Shown here one piece after another: positions 17,322 to 25,101 of a DNA stretch of 64,000 nt; position 1 is the stretch's first letter, and each line of letters starts with the position of its first letter. A model generated the notes under the pieces. The model was not told where the DNA came from, ran no database searches, and was given only the letters and a program-made list of their open reading frames with translations. Source of the stretch: Flammeovirgaceae bacterium. Its GTDB lineage: Bacteria > Bacteroidota > Bacteroidia > Cytophagales > Cyclobacteriaceae. The stretch spans positions 1 to 64,000 of the forward strand of contig JAJTEH010000002.1 in assembly GCA_021298355.1 (NCBI GenBank), written 5' to 3'. Both the position numbers and the translations under genes were made by a program.

Positions 17322-20300
17322 ATGATAAAAAATGTACTGGTAAAGAAAAGAAAGAGATCATGGAAGCCAAATCGCTTATGGCTGCCCGTTTTTCTTTTAT
17401 CGCTCACCCTTCCATTTGTATCGGGTGCTAGCAAGGCACATTCGCAAAATTTGTTTGATGTGCCGATCTCAGTAAAAGCCAGAGATTTTTCGGTAGAGCA
17501 ACTGTTTAATATGATAGAAGCGCAAACAAAATTTACGCTGGTGTATAGCAACGAAACACTAGATGTTAATCAAATAATAGCTTTCGATGGAAGCGAGAAA
17601 TCATTAGGAACAGTTTTACAAAAATTTACACAAGCCACACACGCAGAAGTAAAACGAATAAACAACCAATTAGTAGTTAAAGTAATTGTCAATCAAAAAA
17701 ACAAAGAAGAAGGGTTTGGAATATTGTCTGGAGTAATAACCGATAAGCAAGTGGGCGATCGTTTACCGGGCGCATCGGTTCGTGTTCAAAACTCTACTAT
17801 AGGTACTGTAAGCGATTTAAACGGAGAATTTAGTTTGCGTGTTCCTGCTGGAGAAGTAACATTAGAATTTAGCTACATTGGTTTTGCCAATTACACCGGC
17901 CAGTATACAGTAACGGCAAACACAACTTCTCGAATAGAAATTGCTTTAAACACCGATGTAAAAGAATTAGAGAATATTGTAATTACCGGAAATTTGCAAG
18001 GCCAGCAAAAAGCCTTGAACCAACAAAAGAGCGCAGATAACATTAAGAATATTGTAAGTGCCGATCAGATTGGTCGTTTTCCCGATCCTAATGTGGCAGA
18101 AGCATTGCAGCGTGTTCCTGCGGTAAACATAGAACGCGACCAAGGCGAAGGACGTTATGTATTGGTACGTGGCCTTGCTCCACAATTTACAAACATTAGT
18201 ATAAATGGTGAGCAAATTCCTTCGCCAGAAGCAGGCGTTCGTTTTGTAGCCTTAGATGCAATACCCGCAGATCAGTTAGCCTCAATTGAAGTATCTAAAT
18301 CATTAACACCGGATATGGATGGTGATGCTATTGGAGGAAGCGTAAACTTAATAACACGCACAGCTACGAGCGAAAATCTTTCGTTAAAAAGCAGTGCATT
18401 GTTAGGCTATAATCAAATAGTAGGCAGACCTAACTTTCAAGGTTCGTTAGAGTTAGGAAAACGTTTTTTAAACAACAAACTGGGTGTAATGTTAAATGGC
18501 AGTTATTATGAGAGCGACAGAGGCTCTGATAATTGGGAACGCGATGGTGTAGAATTAGAACTACGCGATTACGAATTGGTACGCACACGAACAGGTTTAA
18601 GCAGTACTATCGATTATAAACTTAATAACAACCACGAATTTTATTTTAGAAGCATTTACAATCGTTTTACCGATCGCGAACAACGCAGAAGATATATACT
18701 TCTTCCTAATGTAGGCGATTCGCCATTCGAAGAACATACGATAGAACGTTTTACCAAAGACAGACTAGAAAAACAAATTGTTTCCAGCTTTAATCTGGGA
18801 GGCAAGCACACATTCAATAAATTAAATATCGATTACGAAGTTGCATATTCTGAAGGCATACAGGATACACCCTTTGATATAGAAATTGGTAGTATCGCTA
18901 CCTTCGATAACCTGGCTATTGATTATGCCACGAACAAAGAGTTTCCCACGTTTACTGTAAACGGAATTTCACATCTCAATCCGGAAAACGATTATTTGCA
19001 AAACAGCAATTACGAGTTCGATGAATTGGTATCGGGCAATACTTACGCATTCGATGCCAATAAAACAGCCAAAATAAACTTTACCTATACCATACCATCA
19101 GCTAAAAATCAAACCACATTAAAGTGGGGTGCGAAAGTCAGGCTAAAAGAAAAGCGATACGACATAACTGAAAATGTATATGGTTGGGAAGGTGGTGATG
19201 TAACCTTTCCTGGTTTCGAGGCTGGCGATTACACACTCGATAAATTTGCAGGTGGACCTGCCGGTAAATTCTTAGATGGTAAGTACCTTATTCGCCCCAA
19301 TGCCGATGTGCAAAAAGTAATCGATCACTTTAATGCCAATAAAAACGGTTATCAATTAGATACAGAAGAAAAGCAAGCCACCGAAGCTGTTGAAGCCTTT
19401 AACGCAACTGAAGATGTCTATGCAGCTTACGCCATGGGAAAATGGCAGTTTAAAAAGTTAATGTTATTGGGAGGTTTCAGATTTGAGCGAACAACGGTTA
19501 ACTATACTTCTAATCAGGTGTTTTTTAATTTTGAAGGAGATTTAGATGAAGTCGTTCCGGTTTCTGGGGGAACAGATTATAACTTCTTATTACCACAAGT
19601 GCACATGAAGTACAGTGTGTCGTCAGACTTAAATATTCGTGCGGCCGTAACCAGAACCTATGCCCGCCCTAATTTCCAAGACATCATACCTTCGCAAGAA
19701 ATAGATTTAAACTCCCGCGAAGGTACAATCGGTAATGCCAGTCTTAAACCTGTTGGTGCAACCAATATCGATATACTGGTTGAAAAATATTTTGGAACAG
19801 TGGGCATTTTATCCGGTGGTGTGTTTGCAAAGCAGTTGAACGATTTTATATTTAACCAACGTTTTTCTGCTACTTCATTTGAAGGTAGAAATTTTGGAAC
19901 CAACGTGTTGTTAACTCAGGCAAGAAATGGAGAATCAGCAAACATACTAGGTTTCGAAATTGCTTATCAACAGAATTTATCTTTCTTACCCGGTGCATTA
20001 AATGGTTTGGCAGTGTACGCAAATTATACGTACACACACTCTATAGCAGAAATTCAATCGAGAAGCGATGCTTCAGCTTTAGAAGAAATTCGCTTACCCG
20101 GTCAGGCACGCCATATCGGTAACTTTAGTTTAGGGTATGATAAGGGAAGAGTTAATGTTCGAATTTCTGCCAATTTTAACGGATCGTATGTTTCAGAACT
20201 TGGCGGCAATAGTTCAGAAGATATTTTTGTAAATGATCGTATGCAACTAGATGCAACGGCTACCTATACAATTAACAATAAATTCAGATTCTTTGTAGAA

Positions 20301-20414
20301 GGTTTGAACTTAACTAACCAACCTTTCGAAGTATACCAGGGCATCAAAGAACAATTTATTCAGCGAGAGTTTTACTCGTGGTGGACGCGCGTAGGCATTA
20401 AGTTCGATTTATAA
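17322..20414 (+). CDS. TonB-dependent receptor with STN signalling domain, probable phytate-related transporter
   Basis: 1030 residues. A signal peptide ends near 42, followed by an STN (secretin/TonB short) domain at about 45-110 that contacts FecR, a carboxypeptidase-like regulatory domain at about 130-210, a plug domain at about 220-345 (FPDPNVAEALQRVPAV, VLVRGLAPQFTNISINGE, DAIGGSVNL) and a 22-strand-type barrel ending FYSWWTRVGIKFDL. The plug sequence matches the TonB-Xanth-Caul style receptors rather than SusC, and there is no SusD gene. It is followed by an acidic lipoprotein and a beta-propeller phytase, so the imported substrate is probably phytate or an inositol phosphate product. 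That is inferred from context. Confidence 0.92.
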   Translation: MIKNVLVKKRKRSWKPNRLWLPVFLLSLTLPFVSGASKAHSQNLFDVPISVKARDFSVEQLFNMIEAQTKFTLVYSNETLDVNQIIAFDGSEKSLGTVLQKFTQATHAEVKRINNQLVVKVIVNQKNKEEGFGILSGVITDKQVGDRLPGASVRVQNSTIGTVSDLNGEFSLRVPAGEVTLEFSYIGFANYTGQYTVTANTTSRIEIALNTDVKELENIVITGNLQGQQKALNQQKSADNIKNIVSADQIGRFPDPNVAEALQRVPAVNIERDQGEGRYVLVRGLAPQFTNISINGEQIPSPEAGVRFVALDAIPADQLASIEVSKSLTPDMDGDAIGGSVNLITRTATSENLSLKSSALLGYNQIVGRPNFQGSLELGKRFLNNKLGVMLNGSYYESDRGSDNWERDGVELELRDYELVRTRTGLSSTIDYKLNNNHEFYFRSIYNRFTDREQRRRYILLPNVGDSPFEEHTIERFTKDRLEKQIVSSFNLGGKHTFNKLNIDYEVAYSEGIQDTPFDIEIGSIATFDNLAIDYATNKEFPTFTVNGISHLNPENDYLQNSNYEFDELVSGNTYAFDANKTAKINFTYTIPSAKNQTTLKWGAKVRLKEKRYDITENVYGWEGGDVTFPGFEAGDYTLDKFAGGPAGKFLDGKYLIRPNADVQKVIDHFNANKNGYQLDTEEKQATEAVEAFNATEDVYAAYAMGKWQFKKLMLLGGFRFERTTVNYTSNQVFFNFEGDLDEVVPVSGGTDYNFLLPQVHMKYSVSSDLNIRAAVTRTYARPNFQDIIPSQEIDLNSREGTIGNASLKPVGATNIDILVEKYFGTVGILSGGVFAKQLNDFIFNQRFSATSFEGRNFGTNVLLTQARNGESANILGFEIAYQQNLSFLPGALNGLAVYANYTYTHSIAEIQSRSDASALEEIRLPGQARHIGNFSLGYDKGRVNVRISANFNGSYVSELGGNSSEDIFVNDRMQLDATATYTINNKFRFFVEGLNLTNQPFEVYQGIKEQFIQREFYSWWTRVGIKFDL

Positions 20415-20433
20415 TCCTATTAATTATAGCAAT

Positions 20434-21429
20434 ATGAAATTTAAAAACAGTAGCAAAGCATTGTATATTATTTTAGCAATAGTTGCCTTTAGTTGTGCCG
20501 ATAATAATTTAGAAAGAAGCATAGAAGACGATACCATCAACTTTCAGATAATAACCGATGAAGAAGAAGGAGGCGACCTGGCCAGCGCAGAGGATTATGG
20601 AGTAGAAATTACATTCGCAGATTACATTGGCGAATTACCATCTTCTGGTTTTACCCTTACGTATTCGCTAAGCGGTGAGGAAGATTTTGAAAATGTTGAA
20701 ATAGATAAAGTTGTTTATGAAGTTGAAATAGAAGAGTGTACGTTCGAGCGCGAGTTAAACTTTAATTCTACTGCAAAAACTATTGAAGTACTGGTAGACG
20801 AAGATTTAGGAACAATTCCCGAAAGCTTCGAAGTAGTGGTGGTACTTCCGGGCACTGATGGTGCAGAAGGAACCTTCGAGTTTAAAATAGAAAGTATTTC
20901 AAACAACGAGCAAATAGTAATCGGTTTTCCTAACACATTCGAATACGAAGTAGTAAGCGAAAACGAAAGCGGAGAGTGGGTATACGAATTTGAAAACGAA
21001 GCCGACTTTAATCGTTTTAAGAATACCTGGAGTTTGATTTTTCCAGAACTAGGAGAAGTAAGTTTTGCTGATATAAATGGTGAAGTTGTTCTGGAGTTTG
21101 GTTTCGAAACCATTCAACTTGAAATTGAATTAAAAGAAACGGAACAAGTGTGCGAAGATGGAGAAATTGAAACGGAAAACCTCACAATAGAGTTAGAAGC
21201 TGAATATGAAATAGAAGATGGAGAAATTAAAATAGAAGGAAGTTATTTTATTTTTGGCGATGATGACGAAATAGAAGATGAATTGGATTTTATCATAGAA
21301 GGTACTGTAGAATTTGGAGAGGGGTCAATCTCATTAGTACTAGAAAAAATTATAGATGAAGATAATTTTTTAGATGGCGAAGAATTATTTTCAGGAGAAG
21401 ATGCTTTCATATTTTTTAGAGAATTGTAG
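20434..21429 (+). CDS. Highly acidic lipoprotein of unknown family
   Basis: 331 residues. The signal peptide ends VAFSC with lipidation Cys21. By my count about 91 residues (27%) are Asp or Glu with few Lys or Arg, so the mature protein is strongly negative. It is predicted to be mostly beta (alternating EIEL/FEFE patterns), suggesting repeated beta sandwiches. It sits between the TonB receptor (19-bp gap) and the phytase (11-bp gap) in the place where SusD-like proteins sit in glycan systems. Calcium binding is plausible, since beta-propeller phytases need Ca2+ and act on Ca-phytate, but this is inference. I do not recognise the family. Confidence 0.75.
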   Translation: MKFKNSSKALYIILAIVAFSCADNNLERSIEDDTINFQIITDEEEGGDLASAEDYGVEITFADYIGELPSSGFTLTYSLSGEEDFENVEIDKVVYEVEIEECTFERELNFNSTAKTIEVLVDEDLGTIPESFEVVVVLPGTDGAEGTFEFKIESISNNEQIVIGFPNTFEYEVVSENESGEWVYEFENEADFNRFKNTWSLIFPELGEVSFADINGEVVLEFGFETIQLEIELKETEQVCEDGEIETENLTIELEAEYEIEDGEIKIEGSYFIFGDDDEIEDELDFIIEGTVEFGEGSISLVLEKIIDEDNFLDGEELFSGEDAFIFFREL

Positions 21430-21440
21430 GAAACTGAATC

Positions 21441-22523
21441 ATGCGAAATAACAATCAATTTTTTTTAATTTTTGCCACTTTATTTCTGGCTTTTGCTTAC
21501 GGTTGTAAGCAGAAAGCCGAAGTAAAGAACGATGTTATAGATTCTGCCTCATTTAAACTGATTGCTCCATCGGTAGTTACCGAAAAGGTAAAACACGATA
21601 GCGATGACCCGGCCATATGGATAAACCAAAATAATCCTGAAGATGTTCTAATTGTTGGAACCGATAAAGGAGGAGACACGGGAGATGGAGGGTTATATCT
21701 CTTCAATCTGAAAGGAAAAAAAATAGATAGCATCCGACCACTAAAACGCCCAAACAATGTAGACATAGCCTATAACCTTAAACTTAACGGTAAGCTATAT
21801 GACATTGCCGTTTGCACCGAACGAAATGTAAAATCTATTCGGGTTTTTTCTTTACCCAATTTGCAACCCCTTGATGGGGGAGGTTTACAGGTTTTTGAAG
21901 GAGAAGCAGATTCGCTGCGCGATCCTATGGGGATAGCACTTTATACAGAACCTGTTTCTAAAAACATATATGCCATAGTGGGCAGAAAAACAGGACCAAA
22001 AGATGGTACTTACCTTTGGCAATATCTGTTGGAAGACAATGGCAAAGGCCAGGTAAAAGCAACACTTAAACGCAAGTTTGGTTTTTATTCAGGTTTAAAA
22101 GAAATCGAATCTATTGCAGTTGATAACGAATTAGGATTTATTTACCACAGCGATGAAATGTATGGCATACATAAATCGTATGCCCATCCCGATTCATCGA
22201 ATGTAGAGTTAGCCTTGTTTGGCCAAACAGGTTTTACGGAAGATATAGAGGGAATTTCTATTTATAAAACAAGTGGAACAACAGGCTTTCTTTTGGTATC
22301 CGATCAGCAAGCATCAAAGTTCAGAATTTTTAAACGCGAAGGAGAAAAAGCAAATTCGCATCAGCATAGTGAAATAACTTTCAGAACATTACAAATTGTT
22401 GAAAGCGATGGGAGCGATGTTACCCATCATTCAACTAAAAAATTTCCAAAAGGATTTTTCGTAGCCATGACAGACGATGGCACTTTTCAGATTTACGATT
22501 GGCGCGATCTGAAAATAGATTGA
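21441..22523 (+). CDS. Beta-propeller phytase, lipoprotein
   Basis: 360 residues with lipobox ending AYGC (Cys22). Family hallmarks of the six-bladed calcium-dependent 3-phytases occur in order: DSDDPAIWI, GTDKGG, RPNNVDIAY, DPMGIALY, KEIESIAVDNELGFIYHSDE and EDIEGISIY. These supply the acidic Ca2+ and phosphate ligands. The enzyme cleaves phosphate from phytate at the cell surface or in the periplasm. It is the last gene of the sigma/FecR/receptor/lipoprotein cluster and is followed by a terminator at 22531-22562. Length is normal for the family plus a lipoprotein signal. Confidence 0.93.
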   Translation: MRNNNQFFLIFATLFLAFAYGCKQKAEVKNDVIDSASFKLIAPSVVTEKVKHDSDDPAIWINQNNPEDVLIVGTDKGGDTGDGGLYLFNLKGKKIDSIRPLKRPNNVDIAYNLKLNGKLYDIAVCTERNVKSIRVFSLPNLQPLDGGGLQVFEGEADSLRDPMGIALYTEPVSKNIYAIVGRKTGPKDGTYLWQYLLEDNGKGQVKATLKRKFGFYSGLKEIESIAVDNELGFIYHSDEMYGIHKSYAHPDSSNVELALFGQTGFTEDIEGISIYKTSGTTGFLLVSDQQASKFRIFKREGEKANSHQHSEITFRTLQIVESDGSDVTHHSTKKFPKGFFVAMTDDGTFQIYDWRDLKID

Positions 22524-22530
22524 TCATATA

Positions 22531-22562
22531 AAGGGGTTGTACTTTCTGCAACCCTTTTTTTT
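22531..22562 (+). terminator. Intrinsic terminator after the phytase gene
   Basis: AAGGGGTTG (22531-22539) pairs with CAACCCTTTT (from 22549), with one G-U pair, a 9-nt loop and an eight-T tract. It lies 8 bp after the phytase stop and closes the operon. Confidence 0.85.
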
Positions 22563-22869
22563 AATTCTAAAGATTATAGCTTCTAAACAGGCGCGATATC
22601 GTTTTATAAGCCTTTATTTATCAAGTGTATAGTTGATATTCTAAAAGGTACACAGGGTATTTTGTGTAGGGTGATGTTGGCATTTTTATGAAGTTGAAGA
22701 AATTTTGGTCAAAAAATGTAAGCACATTTCTTTATTCGTAAGTGCTTCACACAGAACACAGTATAGATTTTACCTAATTGAAAAACATTATATAAAAATT
22801 GAAAAAAAAATAAAATATATTGAAAAACAATAAATCTTTTTTAGGTTTGTGTCATAAAACAAATGCAAC
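22563..22869. other. Intergenic region with promoter of the DUF2975 gene
   Basis: About 300 bp between the phytase terminator and the DUF2975 gene. AT-rich, with the promoter at 22820-22849. AAGCAC and GTGCTT (around 22729-22747) could form a weak hairpin. No gene seen. Confidence 0.5.
22820..22849 (+). promoter_or_regulatory. Consensus Bacteroidota promoter for DUF2975-XRE operon
   Basis: TTG at 22820-22822, a 19-nt spacer and TAGGTTTG at 22842-22849, an exact TAnnTTTG match. The ATG of the gene is 20 bp further on. Confidence 0.75.
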
Positions 22870-23406
22870 ATGTCTAAAACAAACGATTTCATCTGGAACG
22901 CCATACAGGTAGTATGTTGGCTTATTTTTGCCGGCCTTTGCGTACAAAGCGGTGCCCTTATTTTCAACTACATATACAGCCTTTTCAAGCCCATTGCTAC
23001 ACATAACCTGCACTTAGGGTTAGATCTTTCTGAGTTATACAAGCAAAGTCAGTGGTTGTATACGTGTGTGTTTAGTTTAATAGTAACTATATCAATTATC
23101 AAGAGTATAGTTTTCTTTTACGTGCTTCGTTTGTTTAAGGTAATTAAGGTAACGCAACCTTTTACAACAGAAGTATCGGCACTGATTTCAAAGATTAGTT
23201 ATCACGCATTCTCTATTGGAGTAGTTGCCTACGTGGCCGACCGATTTGTAAACAACTTAATGCATAAAAATTATAACGTAGGAGATGTAGGCAGATATTG
23301 GGATGATATGGGTGCTTACCTCATGATGTCGGCCATACTTTTTGTTATAGCGCTGATCTTTAAAAAAGGAATTGAGCTACAAAACGAAAGCGATTTAACT
23401 GTATAA
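22870..23406 (+). CDS. DUF2975-family membrane protein
   Basis: 178 residues with four membrane segments: an N-terminal helix (VVCWLIFAGLCVQSGALIF), a second at about 58-83, a third around 105-125 and a last one (YLMMSAILFVIALIF). The region between helices 2 and 3, containing LFKVIKVTQPFTTEVSALIS, fits DUF2975. Members are commonly encoded directly before a small YozG-like XRE regulator, as here (2-bp gap). Function is not established; the pair is thought to be a membrane-linked regulatory unit. Confidence 0.8.
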   Translation: MSKTNDFIWNAIQVVCWLIFAGLCVQSGALIFNYIYSLFKPIATHNLHLGLDLSELYKQSQWLYTCVFSLIVTISIIKSIVFFYVLRLFKVIKVTQPFTTEVSALISKISYHAFSIGVVAYVADRFVNNLMHKNYNVGDVGRYWDDMGAYLMMSAILFVIALIFKKGIELQNESDLTV

Positions 23407-23408
23407 CT

Positions 23409-23618
23409 ATGCCTATAATCGTTAATCTGGATGTGATGATGGCCAAGCGCAAAATGTCGCTGAATGAGTTATCAGAAAAAGTAGATATTACCTTATCTAA
23501 TCTTTCTATTTTAAAAACAGGCAAAGCAAAGGCAGTTCGCTTTAGCACGTTAGAATCTATTTGCAAAGCACTAAACTGCCAACCTGGCGATATATTGGAG
23601 TATGTTGATAAAGGATAA
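23409..23618 (+). CDS. Small XRE-family transcriptional regulator (YozG-like)
   Basis: 69 residues that are almost entirely one helix-turn-helix: MSLNELSEKVDITLSNLSIL as helices 2 and 3, followed by AVRFSTLESICKALNCQPGD, the ending typical of the HTH_26/YozG group. It follows the DUF2975 gene by 2 bp and is certainly co-transcribed. A perfect 20-bp palindrome overlaps its stop codon and may be its own binding site or a processing element. Confidence 0.88.
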   Translation: MPIIVNLDVMMAKRKMSLNELSEKVDITLSNLSILKTGKAKAVRFSTLESICKALNCQPGDILEYVDKG

Positions 23619-23632
23619 ATTTAAATTTATCC
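23613..23632. repeat. Perfect 20-bp palindrome at the end of the XRE gene
   Basis: Two 10-bp arms, GGATAAATTT and AAATTTATCC, with no spacer, containing the stop codon of the XRE gene. It is too AT-rich and lacks a T-tract for an intrinsic terminator. The next gene starts about 40 bp later, so it could be an operator. Confidence 0.5.
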
Positions 23633-23673
23633 AGTAAGCATAAATTCTTACTCCATTATGTGTAAATTGATTA

Positions 23674-24558
23674 ATGCTTCAAAAATTTAAAGTTAAAGCT
23701 GAATCAGTCGATTATACGCAAAGTCATACTTGTAAAGTATGTTCCCATATCTTCACTGGTTTGTTTTGCAATGCATGTGGCGAAAAAATTCCTTTGCCAG
23801 ACGAAAAATCATTTAAATATTTCGCTGAAAGTATTCTAAATGGTTTCACCTTCTTCGAAGGTAAATTTTTTAGTACCATCAAATTATTACTTCAATCTCC
23901 TGGTAGTTTATCACATAATATTTCTGAAGGCATATGCGTGCCTTACATGAAATTAGTCTCTTTATTTTTTCTTGCTAACTTTTTATACTTTCTATTTCCG
24001 GTATTCGATACCTTCAACTCCAGTTTATATACGCAACTTACTAGTTTGGGCAATCATAGCGAGTTAGCTACTTCAATTGTAAAACAATACACGGAAAAAA
24101 ATTCCATGTCGATGGAAGATTTTCAAAACTTGTATCAGAATCAATCCACTAATCTTTCTAAACTTTTAATTGTTGTATTGGTATTGCTGTTGTCAGGCAT
24201 TTTGTTTTTCATCAATTACAACAAACAGAAATTTTATTTCGATCATTTGTTGTTTTCGCTTGAGATTTATGCTTTTCATTTATTGTTTAACCTTTTAGCC
24301 TTAGCACACTTTTTTGTTTTTGTTATTTGGTTTGCGCGGCAATGGGGTTTAAACTGGGGCATTCTCTTGTCCGATTCAGTTTTTTCTTTCCTTACACAAT
24401 TCACGCTGCTTTATTTTATAGTCCGAGGTTTGCACACGGGGTTTCAAAACAAATGGTACTGGGCTATTCTTAAAGCAGTTGTTATTTATTACTTAATTAT
24501 ACAAAGTATTCACGTGTATCGCATCTCCTTGTTCTACATCACCATGTGGTTTTTATAA
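23674..24558 (+). CDS. DUF3667-family membrane protein
   Basis: 294 residues. An N-terminal zinc-ribbon-like segment (CKVCSHIFTGLFCNACGEK, four Cys at about 18-34) leads into the DUF3667 core FTFFEGKFFSTIKLLLQSPG, followed by about five membrane helices. The family is widespread in Bacteroidota and uncharacterised. The start is ATG at 23674. It follows the DUF2975/XRE pair on the same strand but after a palindrome and a 55-bp gap, so it may have its own promoter. Confidence 0.8.
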   Translation: MLQKFKVKAESVDYTQSHTCKVCSHIFTGLFCNACGEKIPLPDEKSFKYFAESILNGFTFFEGKFFSTIKLLLQSPGSLSHNISEGICVPYMKLVSLFFLANFLYFLFPVFDTFNSSLYTQLTSLGNHSELATSIVKQYTEKNSMSMEDFQNLYQNQSTNLSKLLIVVLVLLLSGILFFINYNKQKFYFDHLLFSLEIYAFHLLFNLLALAHFFVFVIWFARQWGLNWGILLSDSVFSFLTQFTLLYFIVRGLHTGFQNKWYWAILKAVVIYYLIIQSIHVYRISLFYITMWFL

Positions 24559-24997
24559 AAATAAATTTCATGGTTTATGTAAAGTTTCCACTCTGTTCAA
24601 CCAATAAATTTATTCATCTTACTTAATCTGTATTTTATCAGGAAAGGATGATTATATAATTGGCCTACGATTAACCTTGAATTATCGAAAATAAGGAAAT
24701 ATAAACGGCCACGTATTCTTATATGAATGCACTTGGTATAATTAATTTTTTACCTTATCATTTATCGTTCTTTAGAACGAACTTACTATAGAATTACGAT
24801 AGTGAAAGTTGTTTTATAAGTGTAAGCAGAAAGTTTCGGAAAGATAAATTTAGAAGTGGAATTTAAAATAGATAATATTTGAGAGAAGGTAATAGGTAGG
24901 ATTTTAAAATTAGGTATAGGGTAGGTGTGTTATATACATTTGTAAATGGGCTTCCCTTCAAGAGTAAATTTTACTAGTAAACAAGTAAAAGTAAAAT

Positions 24998-25048
24998 GCC
25001 TTTTGCGCAAGTGTTTATGCCTTCTGTCAATAACTTTTTGCCTTCTGT
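24998..25048 (+). promoter_or_regulatory. Three 9-mer direct repeats phased at 21 bp (candidate activator site)
   Basis: GCCTTTTGC (24998-25006), GCCTTCTGT (25019-25027) and GCCTTCTGT (25040-25048) are exactly 21 bp apart, two helical turns. The 9-bp repeat with 12-bp gap is the geometry of LytTR-type sites, and the reverse strand of the exact copies begins ACAG as in known LytTR sites. The proximal copy ends 2 bp before the -33 TTG, the position of a class II activator. Confidence 0.5.
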
Positions 25049-25050
25049 TA

Positions 25051-25079
25051 TTGTTTTAAATACGATTTTTATATGTTTA
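25051..25079 (+). promoter_or_regulatory. Probable promoter of the T9SS gene
   Basis: TTG at 25051-25053, an 18-nt spacer and TATGTTTA at 25072-25079, one mismatch from TAnnTTTG. The gene starts at 25102. The imperfect -7 fits a promoter that needs an activator. Confidence 0.45.
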
Positions 25080-25101
25080 ATAATACGAATACCACATCGT
25101 T

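Larger units (their letters stand above)
24559..25101. other. Regulatory intergenic region
   Basis: About 540 bp of AT-rich DNA. It holds an inverted repeat TCGTTCT-TT-AGAACGA (24765-24780), a 12-bp palindrome TTTACTAGTAAA (24970-24981), and the phased 9-mer array and promoter at 24998-25079. No gene seen. Confidence 0.5.
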
